Shown: piece by piece, positions 8,558 through 17,124 of the stretch
How the letters are laid out: the number at the start of each line of letters is the position of its first letter
Position numbering within the stretch: position 1 is the stretch's first letter
NCBI GenBank assembly: GCA_900546495.1
Contig: URDN01000014.1
Span: forward strand, 1 to 51,070
From: an uncultured Lachnospiraceae bacterium
GTDB taxonomy: Bacteria > Bacillota > Clostridia > Lachnospirales > Lachnospiraceae
Reading direction: 5' to 3'
DNA length: 51,070 nucleotides
Notes under the pieces: generated by a model
Database searches by the model: none
What the model was told of the DNA's origin: nothing
Seen by the model: only the letters and a program-made list of their open reading frames with translations
Made by a program: the position numbers and the translations under genes

Positions 8558-9577
8558 TTATAATTCCTGTTTCAACATCGCAAGAAATTCTCCTCTTGCC
8601 TGGTTCTGCCAGATCTCTTTCTGTAATTTTTCGTAATTTTTGCCGGAATCCCATACTTTCCGCGTGCGATAATACTGATTGGCGATCTTCCAGAATTTCT
8701 CCGGATAAGCCAAACGGTAATAAAGTCCCTGCAGATCCTGCGCCGTCAGCGCATGTTTCCTTCGGTAGCCTTCCAGAAGTTCCATGCCAAGTCTCACATT
8801 CCAGTTATTTTTCTCCATGATCTTGCGCATAAAATTTCCCAGATCCGCAATCTGAAGTCCGACTCCGGAATGTTCCAGATGAATCAGTGCCACTCCATCC
8901 GGTGTAAATAAAATATTATGCTGATTCACTTCCCCATGGCAGATTCCCACCGTGTATCCGCCATCCTTTTCGGGATCTTTTTCCAGAAAATCCACCACGG
9001 TTTCTGACTGCTGGTAAAACTGGTCAAAGCACTGTAAAAACAACCGTTCAAAATCACTTTTATTATTCCGCTTTAATATGTACTTGCGAATATGCCGCAG
9101 ATCCCGGTCGTGTTTGCGGTATTCTCCACAAAGTCCTCCGTTACTGTCTGCCTCCGCACTTTCCATATTTTTCTGCTCCGATACATTTTTTTGTTCTGAC
9201 ACACTGACAAATTCTTCCCCACAGCAGCTTCGATGAAACTGTGCCAGAAACGAAACTGCCAGCAGCAGATCTACTCTGTTATTTACTTCACATTCCCGCC
9301 CGCGCATCCAGCGGTGAAATGTATAAAAAACATGATCCACGCCTTCCGTGAGCAGCGCACCTTCTTTATTTTTCAGCATCGCATCACAGCGAATCCCCTG
9401 CTGCTCCAGACAGATCCCCAGCCAATACAAAAATTCTGCCTTTTGCAAAGAACCGCTATATTCCTTCAGCGCGAACAGATTCTGTTTTGACTCACAGATC
9501 AGAATCCCCCGTCCCTTGTAAAATTTTTCAATCTCCGGTTCCTGCTTTTCCAAAACCTGTTCCACCTGATAATACAC
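8558..9577 (-). CDS. CotS-family spore coat protein, kinase-like fold
   Basis: Member of the CotS/aminoglycoside-phosphotransferase-like family of spore coat proteins. The 339 residues show the kinase-like N-lobe (LFALKEYSGSLQKAEFLYWL), the catalytic-loop counterpart CHGEVNQHNILF and the counterpart of the metal-binding segment, ALIHLEHSGVGLQIADL. In active kinases these read HGDxxxxN and DF[DE]; here Glu replaces the first Asp and the second Asp is absent. Together with FMRKIMEKNNW these features are typical of clostridial CotS-like proteins. The start is GTG at 9577 after AAAGGGG. The leader can form a hairpin covering this site. Biochemical function unknown; a coat or sporulation role is inferred from the family. 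Confidence 0.75.
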   Translation of the reverse strand: MYYQVEQVLEKQEPEIEKFYKGRGILICESKQNLFALKEYSGSLQKAEFLYWLGICLEQQGIRCDAMLKNKEGALLTEGVDHVFYTFHRWMRGRECEVNNRVDLLLAVSFLAQFHRSCCGEEFVSVSEQKNVSEQKNMESAEADSNGGLCGEYRKHDRDLRHIRKYILKRNNKSDFERLFLQCFDQFYQQSETVVDFLEKDPEKDGGYTVGICHGEVNQHNILFTPDGVALIHLEHSGVGLQIADLGNFMRKIMEKNNWNVRLGMELLEGYRRKHALTAQDLQGLYYRLAYPEKFWKIANQYYRTRKVWDSGKNYEKLQKEIWQNQARGEFLAMLKQEL

Positions 9578-9581
9578 AAAA

Positions 9582-9650
9582 ACACCCCTTTATATGATTA
9601 ATGTACAATTAATTTCCGTTTTGCACTCTTTTAATCATATGAAGAGGTGT
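9582..9650 (-). promoter_or_regulatory. Long leader hairpin covering the CotS-like gene's ribosome binding site
   Basis: Twenty-base arms at 9582-9601 and 9631-9650 are complementary except for one G-U pair and one mismatch. In the minus-strand transcript the 3' arm contains the AAAGGGG ribosome binding site of the downstream gene, five or six bases before its GTG. The same hairpin could also stop transcripts coming from cca. Confidence 0.55.
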
Positions 9651-9678
9651 ATCAAATTATGCCTTGGTGACTTTTTCA

Positions 9679-9815
9679 AGCGTGTATTCGCAATCCGCTC
9701 ACGCTACTTGCTCATAACCCAATAGCTGCTACGCAGCTTATCATAAGAGACTTACAGTCCCTTATGATATAAGGAAGTATTCTGCTTTATTACTTTAAGC
9801 AGGATCTTCCTTGTT
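9679..9815. repeat. Structured intergenic repeat, second copy of the 4050-4184 type
   Basis: The core ATTCGCAATCCGCTCACGCT runs from 9686 and continues as ACTTGCTCATAAC. Then come hairpins AGCTGC-tac-GCAGCT, TATCATAAG...CTTATGATA and AAGGAAG...CTGCTT / AAGCAG...CTTCCTT. The order matches 4050-4184, and stem pairs are conserved although bases differ. The last arm overlaps the 3' end of cca. Confidence 0.65.
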
Positions 9816-11138
9816 TGGATTAAAGTACCATTCCAGTAACGCTTCTTTCTCATTCAGCTTCGGATCTTCCAGAACCTGTTCCAGCATCGCATGCAGGATT
9901 ACACCGATCTCTTTGCCCGGTTGAATCCCTCTTGCAATCAGATCGGAACCGTTCACTGCCAGATCCTTCAGGGACAGACACTGCTGCTTTTCTATGATCT
10001 GGTGATACATATGCTCATAGCGATCCACATAAAGCAGTTTTTCCTGTTGTAAAAAGCTGCTCTGCGCCAGAATATCTGCCCGTTTTACCTCAAAAAGCTC
10101 CGGATACTGATCGACTCCGTTGCGGAAGATTGCACGACGGATTGCCCGCCCTTTCAATGGTGGACGATCGTCATGTGCCCGGATCAGCGCGGTTACTTTC
10201 CGAATCGTATCATTGTCAAATTTCAGTCTGCGCAGGATTTTTCGTGCCATCTCTGCACCGACTTCCGGATGACCGTGAAAATGATCGATTCCGTTCTCAT
10301 CCGATCTGCGACAGACCGGTTTTGCCACATCATGGAATAACATAGTCAGGCGCAGCACTTTGTCTGCCCGGATTTCCTCCATGGAGCGGATTGTATGCAC
10401 TCCAACCGTATAAATGTGATGTGGATTGTGCTGTTCCGTCTCCATCATGGTACAAAATTCCGGCAGAATCACAGCTGCGATCCCAGTGTCATAGATGTTT
10501 TTCATCTCCTCCGGATGATCGGATGTGACCAGTTTTACCAGTTCTACCTGAATCCGCTCTGCACTGATCTTTGACAGATTTTCTGCCATATCACAGATTG
10601 CCTGACGGGTAGCATCTTCAATGGTAAATCCAAGTTGTGCCGCAAAACGCACTGCACGCATCATACGCAGGGCGTCTTCCGTAAAACGTTCTGTCGGCTC
10701 ACCCACGCAACGAATCCGCTTTGCCTTTAAGTCTGCAATTCCGTCAAAGGCATCCACCAGACCGGTTTCATCATTGTATGCCATGGCATTAATGGTAAAA
10801 TCCCGACGCTTTAAGTCTTCCAGCAGATTTGAAGTAAAAATCACGTCTTTCGGATGACGGGCATCCTCATATTCCCCATCAATTCGATAAGTTGTCACTT
10901 CAAATCCTTCTTTATCCATCAACACCGTTACCGTTCCATGCTGGATCCCGGTGTCCACGGTCCGTGGAAAAATTGCCTTCACCTGCTGCGGCTTGGCAGA
11001 CGTAGTAATATCCCAGTCTCCAGGGGTGCGCCCAAGGATACTGTCACGGATACAACCGCCTACCGCATAGGCATCATAGCCATGTGCTTTCAGCTCACCA
11101 ATGACGGTTTTTACTTTTTCCGGTAACTCGATCTTCAT
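9795..11138 (-). CDS. cca: CCA tRNA nucleotidyltransferase / poly(A) polymerase family
   Basis: Adds or repairs the 3'-terminal CCA of tRNAs (or the A only, where two enzymes share the task). The nucleotidyltransferase head has VGGCIRDSILGRTPGDWDI with the two catalytic Asp in DWD, the ribose-binding DLKRRDFTINAMAYN, and RFTEDALRMMRAVRFAAQLG. An HD-domain-like region follows (LTMLFHDVAKPVCR, DHFHGHPEVGAEMA). I start at the ATG at 11138, six bases after AGGAGG, rather than the in-frame GTG at 11144. This gives 447 residues. The final codons lie inside the right arm of a hairpin that continues downstream and may serve as terminator. Confidence 0.93.
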   Translation of the reverse strand: MKIELPEKVKTVIGELKAHGYDAYAVGGCIRDSILGRTPGDWDITTSAKPQQVKAIFPRTVDTGIQHGTVTVLMDKEGFEVTTYRIDGEYEDARHPKDVIFTSNLLEDLKRRDFTINAMAYNDETGLVDAFDGIADLKAKRIRCVGEPTERFTEDALRMMRAVRFAAQLGFTIEDATRQAICDMAENLSKISAERIQVELVKLVTSDHPEEMKNIYDTGIAAVILPEFCTMMETEQHNPHHIYTVGVHTIRSMEEIRADKVLRLTMLFHDVAKPVCRRSDENGIDHFHGHPEVGAEMARKILRRLKFDNDTIRKVTALIRAHDDRPPLKGRAIRRAIFRNGVDQYPELFEVKRADILAQSSFLQQEKLLYVDRYEHMYHQIIEKQQCLSLKDLAVNGSDLIARGIQPGKEIGVILHAMLEQVLEDPKLNEKEALLEWYFNPNKEDPA

Positions 11139-11144
11139 ACGCAC

Positions 11145-11282
11145 CCTCCTAAAACTCTATATTTTTTATACTGATTCATTAATCGAAAAACACCGCTGTG
11201 TTTTTCACGCCAGATTTATGTCACAAAGTGACATCTTCCTCTGTAAATCTGTGCGATAGATTATGCTAAGAATCAACGATTC
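11145..11282. other. Short intergenic region with three hairpins
   Basis: Between proS and cca. Seen: GAAAAACAC-CGCT-GTGTTTTTC (about 11184-11205), a nested AGATTTA...TAAATCT around TGTCAC/GTGACA (about 11212-11252), and TAAGAATC-AAC-GATTCTTA (about 11265-11285) at the proS stop. The last is placed to terminate proS, but it lacks a clear T run. Confidence 0.4.
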
Positions 11283-12722
11283 TTAGTATGCTTTCCCCCA
11301 GTAAACCAGTTTCTTCGCCGGTTTTCCACAGCATGCACACACGTCAGAGATATGCTCCTGATCGTTAAACGGCATACATCTGGATGTAGCACCTGTTTCT
11401 TCTTTGATCTTGTCCTCGCATGCACGATCTCCACACCACATTGCACGGATGAATCCCGGTTTGTTCTCTATCGCATCGCAGAACTCATCGTAATTGTGTG
11501 CATCAGAAATATGTGCGTCACGATGTGCTTTTGCACGCTCGAACATATCTTTCTGAATGGTCTCTAATAATTCCGGAACTACACTCTCTACTTCATCCAG
11601 AGAAACAACTGTTTTTTCACGTGTATCACGACGAACCAGTACACACTGATTGTTCTCAATATCTTTCGGTCCTAACTCTACACGGATCGGAATACCACGC
11701 ATCTCCTGCTCAGAGAATTTCCATCCCGGACTCTTATCAGAATCATCTAATTTTGCACGGCATACTTTGCCCAAACGCTCCTGAATCTCCTGTGCTTTCT
11801 CCAGAACACCTTCTTTTCTCTGCTGGATCGGGATTACCATAACCTGTGTCGGTGCAATGTGCGGCGGCAGAACCAGTCCGGAATCATCGCCGTGAACCAT
11901 GATAATGGCACCGATCAGACGCGTGGTCATACCCCATGATGTCTGATGTACATACTGTAATTTGTTCTCTTTGTCTGTATACTGGATACCGAATGCTTTT
12001 GCAAATCCGTCACCGAAGTTATGGCTTGTACCGGACTGCAGTGCTTTTCCATCATGCATCAGAGCCTCGATGGTGTAAGTAGCCTCAGCACCTGCGAATT
12101 TTTCTTTTTCTGTTTTCTGTCCGCGGATGACTGGCATAGCCAGTACTTCCTCACAGAAATCTGCGTAAAGGTTCAGCATCTGTACTGTACGTGCCTCAGC
12201 TTCTTCAGCAGTTGCGTGAGCGGTATGACCTTCCTGCCATAAGAACTCTCTGGAACGAAGGAACGGACGTGTTTCTTTCTCCCATCTTACAACGGAACAC
12301 CACTGGTTGTATACCTTTGGCAGATCGCGGTAAGACTGGATATCATTTTTATAAAAATCACAGAATAATGTCTCCGATGTCGGACGTACGCAGAGACGCT
12401 CCTGCAGCGGGTTTAATCCACCGTGTGTTACCCATGCAACTTCCGGTGCGAATCCTTCCACGTGATCTTTCTCTACATTTAAGAGGCTTTCCGGAATAAA
12501 CATTGGCATGTATACATTCTCTACACCGGTCTCTTTAAAACGACGGTCAAGCTCTTTCTGAATGTTCTCCCAGATCGCATAACCTGCCGGTTTGATGACC
12601 ATGCATCCTCTGACGCTGGAATAATCGGTTAATCCTGCTTTTTTTACTACATCTGTGTACCACTGTGCAAAATCCACATCCATAGATGTAATGGCTTCTA
12701 CTAATTTTTTGTCCTTTGCCAT
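11283..12722 (-). CDS. proS: Prolyl-tRNA synthetase, short archaeal/eukaryotic-like type
   Basis: Charges tRNA-Pro with proline. The 479 residues match the short class II ProS type that lacks the editing insertion of long bacterial enzymes: GCMVIKPAGYAIWENIQKEL, MYMPMFIPESLL-type motif 1 region, the motif 2 region RWEKETRPFLRSREFLWQEGHTAHAT, and a C-terminal Cys-containing domain (CGDRAC, CMPF, CACCGKPAKKLVYWGKAY) ending in the typical aromatic tail. The gene is preceded by a T-box leader and its own consensus promoter, so expression should respond to uncharged tRNA-Pro. Confidence 0.95.
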   Translation of the reverse strand: MAKDKKLVEAITSMDVDFAQWYTDVVKKAGLTDYSSVRGCMVIKPAGYAIWENIQKELDRRFKETGVENVYMPMFIPESLLNVEKDHVEGFAPEVAWVTHGGLNPLQERLCVRPTSETLFCDFYKNDIQSYRDLPKVYNQWCSVVRWEKETRPFLRSREFLWQEGHTAHATAEEAEARTVQMLNLYADFCEEVLAMPVIRGQKTEKEKFAGAEATYTIEALMHDGKALQSGTSHNFGDGFAKAFGIQYTDKENKLQYVHQTSWGMTTRLIGAIIMVHGDDSGLVLPPHIAPTQVMVIPIQQRKEGVLEKAQEIQERLGKVCRAKLDDSDKSPGWKFSEQEMRGIPIRVELGPKDIENNQCVLVRRDTREKTVVSLDEVESVVPELLETIQKDMFERAKAHRDAHISDAHNYDEFCDAIENKPGFIRAMWCGDRACEDKIKEETGATSRCMPFNDQEHISDVCACCGKPAKKLVYWGKAY

Positions 12723-12754
12723 GACTGTATCTCCTTTACACTTATTTAAGATAG

Positions 12755-13038
12755 AAAAAGCCGGAAATCCAATCCCTCATAGGGACCGGAATTCCGGCGG
12801 TACCACCCTGCTTATATGCATTATGCTGCATATCCACTCAATACCGTTAACGCCGGTTCTACGCCATACTCATCGCATGGGGCTCAGGGCTCGGTTCCAA
12901 ATGTTCCAAACAAGGATGTCGCAGCATACATGCATCACATGTACATCCTCTCTCTGTAGAATTTCCCACCTGTACTATTTCCCGTCACAGCTGATTTCTT
13001 ATTATATGCCTTTTCTAATTGAAAAACTGTAATCAACC
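12755..13038 (-). promoter_or_regulatory. T-box leader controlling proS
   Basis: The minus-strand leader carries the conserved T-box sequence AGGGTGGTACCGCC (12796-12809), which pairs with the free 3' end of uncharged tRNA. It is followed by a terminator stem, GCCGGAATTCCGGTCCCT with its partner AGGGATTGGATTTCCGGC, then TTTTTC (about 12755-12797). Upstream lies the Stem I region with several paired segments. The specifier codon should be a proline codon, but I could not place it with confidence. This leader accounts for the gene-free stretch between proS and the surface-protein gene. Confidence 0.92.
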
Positions 13039-13042
13039 GTTA

Positions 13043-13071
13043 TTCTAAGCGAATCTGACGGGAATGTCAAG
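13043..13071 (-). promoter_or_regulatory. Sigma-A promoter of the T-box/proS unit
   Basis: Minus strand: TTGACA (13066-13071), 17 bases, TAGAAT (13043-13048). The transcript would start close to the beginning of the T-box leader. Confidence 0.85.
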
Positions 13072-13120
13072 AGAGTGTTTCGCGCTTCAGCGTATGCGCT
13101 GCCTCAGAAACCGTTCTTTC

Positions 13121-16100
13121 CTATCTGCCTGTTCTTCTTTTATGACCGTAAACAGTCACTCCTGCCGCGGTTCCTCCCACTGCAAAGAGAATAAACCATA
13201 CCAGCATACGATTATCATCTGCTGTCTTTGGAGATTTCTTCTTTGTAGTTTCTGCCTTATTTGCCGCTTTTGTATCCGTTGTCGGTGTAGTCTTTGTATC
13301 ATTACCGTTGGATCCGGTCGGTTTGTTGTTATCTGTGTCTCCGGTAGCAGGTGTATGATTTTTCTTATCATCGGAATTACTATCCTGCTTTTTGTCTGTC
13401 AGTTTTGCAACGACCGTCTGTTCTTTTGTAACTTCCACAAAACCATTCTGTTCGATATAATATTTACCACAGTCTTCACAATACCAGTATTCTACATTTC
13501 CTTCTGCGGTCTTGGTAGCTGCTTTTGCTTCGACAAATTTCAAACCTTCATGAACGCTCATATTGTATACACCATACTGTTCACCACAAATCACGCACTC
13601 TGCTTTCTTCACGCAGGTCGCACTTCCCCCGGTATGTTTACACTGATAATCACAAACTTTGCATACACCATCTTCCCAGTCATGCGCTTCGCTTGCAGAT
13701 ACCTGTGCGTCACAGCAATCATATACCTGTCTGTGATCTGATTCGGTCTGTACCCATACTACTTTTCCACTATGTTTGGAAGGATCTTTTGCAGTATACT
13801 CCTTGCCACAGTTTTCACAGATAGCTCCGCTGGTACAGGTTGCCTCTCCGCCGCTATGTACACATACATATCCACAGGTCTCACAAACGCCATCTTTCCA
13901 TTTGTGATTTTCTTTTGCTACTGTCACTTTGCCGCAGCAATCATATTTCTTCTCATGGGTTGTTGCTGTCTGTGTCCAGTTTTCCGTTCCGGTATGATGA
14001 TTCGCATCCACTTCTCCATATGGGAGTTTGCAGATCGTACAAATTGCTTTCTCGATACAGGTCGCTGTTCCTCCGGTATGATTACATCCATATCCGCAGG
14101 TACTACAATGACCATTTTCCCAAGTATGATTCTCAGCTGCAGAAACTTCTGCGCCACAGCAGTTATATTTTTCCTGATGTGTCGTCTCTGTCTGTACCCA
14201 TTCAACACTTCCGCTGTGATTTGTCGGATTCAGATCACCATACTCTTTCTGGCATTCGGTACAAACTGCTTTCTTTGTACAGGTTGCTTCTCCACCGGTA
14301 CAATTTTTGGTTTCCTCTTTTGTACAACCCTGTGCAGTACACTTGCGTGTATGTGTGCCGTCACCATTGGACTGCCACTCGCCATAGGTATGCTCTGCTT
14401 TTGCTTCTGTAATGATCTGACCACAATCTTTACAGGTTACAGCTGTCGTACAGTCACCATCGTCTGTTCCGCTGTGTTTTGTCTTTGTACTTGTTGCTTT
14501 ACATCCCTCATTTTCGCAAACTTTCCAATGATAGGTGTCATCTTTTAACCACGTATCACCGAACTTATGACTTGCCTGTGCCGGGAATGTCTTATGACAA
14601 ACAGAACAGGTAGATTCTTTTGTACAATCGCTGCTGTCCGTTGTGTGATTTTTATTTACCGTAATAGTCAGATAAATACTATATCCGTCTTTGTCTGACA
14701 GCGCAATTTTCTGTACACCATCTGCTGCTGAAACAGTATAGTAACCGTCTTCACCTGCGGTCAGTTTTTTGCCATCAACTGTCACTTCAGTATAAGCAGC
14801 AGAGGTTACTTTAAATTTTGCATTTTCACAGTAAGTACCATTATTTTTGATGCCGTCTACCACAGTATTCGCATCTATTGTGCTGTAATAATAAGTGACT
14901 GTCTGGGTTCCTGCTGTATACTTACCTTTTTCACTGCCTTCTTTGCTTAAAAGTGTATATCCGGACGGAATCTTTATATTTGCAGGTACTTCATAACCGG
15001 TGCCCGGTGTACCCTGAAGTGTAATTGCCTCACGTAATGGCTGCTTGCTGTCTTTCAATAAATACTGAACAACTACTTTTCCTCTTGTCGTAGATACAGC
15101 TGATCCTGTAAAACTTGCTTTATCTACAAGGATCATTGTGGTATATGCCGGTACATTTACAGTAGCTCCGGAAATCTCTCCAAGAGATACCACACCTGCA
15201 CTTTCGCCATTTGCAATAATTACCCATTCAGAATCTGCATCTGCGTTCGGAATAGTAATCTGTTTGGCAGCATCTGTCTCGTTATTTAATACTGCCATGC
15301 TATTCCATTCACCGGCAGCTTTTGTTGTATTTGTCAATACATATGCCTCTTTGGAAGCTATATCCTGACTCCTGGCAAGCGGTGAGAATGCTTTTCGAAT
15401 ATCCATCAGACCTCTGTAATAAGATACTACATCAGCAAATTCTGCGGAATCCTGCCATTCAACCAGATTACTGTCTTTCAGTGATGTTCCATTGACACTG
15501 TTGCACATTTCTTCTCCGGCATCCATATATAAGGTTCCCGGTGTTGCATATTTCATTGCTGCTGTCTGTTTATAGATTTTTACTGATTTTTCGTTTCTTT
15601 CTCCATAATCACTGCCACCGATATTGTTGATGATCGAATCATAGAGAGAAGTTTTGTTCTGGCGATCGGCTTTTTGATAGTCGTCACCCCAGATCACCAG
15701 ATTGGAATCTTTCTTCGCCAGTCCTGTTTTTATTTCTGATAACCAATCGTTTTCTCTTGTGCTGTTTCTCTCCCTTCTTGTATTAACGTTACTGATCAGA
15801 TCAATAGAAAATCCATCTACATGATATTCTTTTGCCCAGTATGCCATGGAATCCACAATATAATTCCGATACATCGCACGCTCGGTCGCACATTCATTAT
15901 CATAATCCGTAGTTGTATAATAGGTATAACCATTTGCACTATCTCGCCATACCATTCTATAAAAATATCCCGGAACTGTTTTCTCCAGTACAGAATTTTT
16001 CGGAGAAACCGTATGCGTATATGGCATTTCCATCACAACAGAAATACCGGCTTTGTGCAGTGCCTGAATCATTTCTTTGCATTCTTTTATAACAGTCTTG

Positions 16101-16972
16101 CTGTCTGACTTTTTCGAAGCATAAGAACTTTCCGGAACATTAAAGTTCTGAATATCATACTCCCCGTATTCGTCAGTGGAAGCAAAATCTGCAAACGGTG
16201 CAAGCTGTACGGTTGTAACACCCAGTTCTTTCAGATAATCAATACCGGACACCAGTTCACCCGCACTGTTTACCGTTGCACCCGTCTCTGTAAATGCACT
16301 GTATTTTCCGCCGCCTGTTGTACCGGAAGCCGGATCTGTGGAAAAATTCTTCACACTTACTTTATAAACCGTGTTTGCCTTTGCTGTATCTACATACACA
16401 TGTCTGTCATTGCTCCAACCATCCGGAGATACGGTAGACGGATCTATAACATAAGACCTCTGTCCGTCTTCACTGGCAGCAACACCATATGGATCTGCTG
16501 TCTGATATTTATTAAAAGTTGATCCACTAACGTTTCCATTTACATCCACATAACGAATATCTTTTGCATTTGTAATTGTATAGTCATAATAATAGTCATC
16601 CCATCTGCCTACAAGTGTTATTTCCCATGCACCGGTCCATGTTCCATTTCTAAGCAGTTTTTCCAACACATATGTGCCTACTTTAAATGCATTTTCATCT
16701 TCATTACTTCCAGTTGTATAGATATTAACTTTTACATCTGTTGCAACCGGAGCCCACACTACAAACTCTGTAGATGTTTTTTCGTATGTTACACCAAGTT
16801 TTTTTCCGTATGCATCTTCATCATAGAAAAACAGCTCATCAATTGTTGTATTCGCTGCTTCATCGAAGTAATTATTTACCCTGTAGGACGATGCCCTTCC
16901 GTCTACAACACTGCCGGAAAATACCATTCCCGCTGCCAGCGCCACTGCCATAATCTTTTTTAAATATTTCAT
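13121..16972 (-). CDS. Sortase-anchored GH13 pullulanase-like protein with Cys/His-rich repeats, probably catalytically impaired
   Basis: Secreted surface protein of 1283 residues. Order: signal peptide 1-27; CBM48-like domain about 55-140; a GH13 domain about 200-560 clearly related to type I pullulanases (LKELGVTTVQLAPFADFAS, ERAMYRNYIVDSMAYWAKEY, TPGTLYMDAGEEM); beta domain to about 620; MucBP-like repeat about 632-697; Ig-like domain about 710-775; Cys/His-rich region about 780-1175 with three and a half 70-75-residue repeats; Thr/Lys/Asn linker; sorting signal SPKTA (1247-1251), membrane span and KRR tail. The catalytic motifs are degenerate: EMPYTH where DxVxNH is expected, DGFSID for GFRxD (nucleophile Asp391 kept, Arg lost), WGDDY for the acid GEGW, and no HD pair. 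Binding to glucans or the cell surface is more likely than hydrolysis. RBS AAGGAG. It may continue into proS, as no terminator is visible. Confidence 0.8.
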   Translation of the reverse strand: MKYLKKIMAVALAAGMVFSGSVVDGRASSYRVNNYFDEAANTTIDELFFYDEDAYGKKLGVTYEKTSTEFVVWAPVATDVKVNIYTTGSNEDENAFKVGTYVLEKLLRNGTWTGAWEITLVGRWDDYYYDYTITNAKDIRYVDVNGNVSGSTFNKYQTADPYGVAASEDGQRSYVIDPSTVSPDGWSNDRHVYVDTAKANTVYKVSVKNFSTDPASGTTGGGKYSAFTETGATVNSAGELVSGIDYLKELGVTTVQLAPFADFASTDEYGEYDIQNFNVPESSYASKKSDSKTVIKECKEMIQALHKAGISVVMEMPYTHTVSPKNSVLEKTVPGYFYRMVWRDSANGYTYYTTTDYDNECATERAMYRNYIVDSMAYWAKEYHVDGFSIDLISNVNTRRERNSTRENDWLSEIKTGLAKKDSNLVIWGDDYQKADRQNKTSLYDSIINNIGGSDYGERNEKSVKIYKQTAAMKYATPGTLYMDAGEEMCNSVNGTSLKDSNLVEWQDSAEFADVVSYYRGLMDIRKAFSPLARSQDIASKEAYVLTNTTKAAGEWNSMAVLNNETDAAKQITIPNADADSEWVIIANGESAGVVSLGEISGATVNVPAYTTMILVDKASFTGSAVSTTRGKVVVQYLLKDSKQPLREAITLQGTPGTGYEVPANIKIPSGYTLLSKEGSEKGKYTAGTQTVTYYYSTIDANTVVDGIKNNGTYCENAKFKVTSAAYTEVTVDGKKLTAGEDGYYTVSAADGVQKIALSDKDGYSIYLTITVNKNHTTDSSDCTKESTCSVCHKTFPAQASHKFGDTWLKDDTYHWKVCENEGCKATSTKTKHSGTDDGDCTTAVTCKDCGQIITEAKAEHTYGEWQSNGDGTHTRKCTAQGCTKEETKNCTGGEATCTKKAVCTECQKEYGDLNPTNHSGSVEWVQTETTHQEKYNCCGAEVSAAENHTWENGHCSTCGYGCNHTGGTATCIEKAICTICKLPYGEVDANHHTGTENWTQTATTHEKKYDCCGKVTVAKENHKWKDGVCETCGYVCVHSGGEATCTSGAICENCGKEYTAKDPSKHSGKVVWVQTESDHRQVYDCCDAQVSASEAHDWEDGVCKVCDYQCKHTGGSATCVKKAECVICGEQYGVYNMSVHEGLKFVEAKAATKTAEGNVEYWYCEDCGKYYIEQNGFVEVTKEQTVVAKLTDKKQDSNSDDKKNHTPATGDTDNNKPTGSNGNDTKTTPTTDTKAANKAETTKKKSPKTADDNRMLVWFILFAVGGTAAGVTVYGHKRRTGR

Positions 16973-17071
16973 AAGCTCTCCTTCCTCTTGCCGTACTTTA
17001 TCTGCAATATTTCAGAAATATTACAAAAAGCATTACATTCTGTCACTATTCTACAACAAAATATACAAAAA

Positions 17072-17101
17072 AAAATGCCATTTGCATGAAATGACATTTT
17101 T
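17072..17101 (-). terminator. Terminator after the J-protein gene
   Basis: On the minus strand AAATGTCATTT pairs with AAATGGCATTT around CATGC, followed by a run of T. Confidence 0.8.
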
Positions 17102-17124
17102 ACGACATGAACGATGTATTTTGC

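Noticed and set aside
13064..14548. Long plus-strand ORFs rich in Cys and Phe opposite the surface-protein gene
   Set aside because: They mirror the Cys-rich repeats of the minus-strand gene, lack ribosome binding sites and show no family features.
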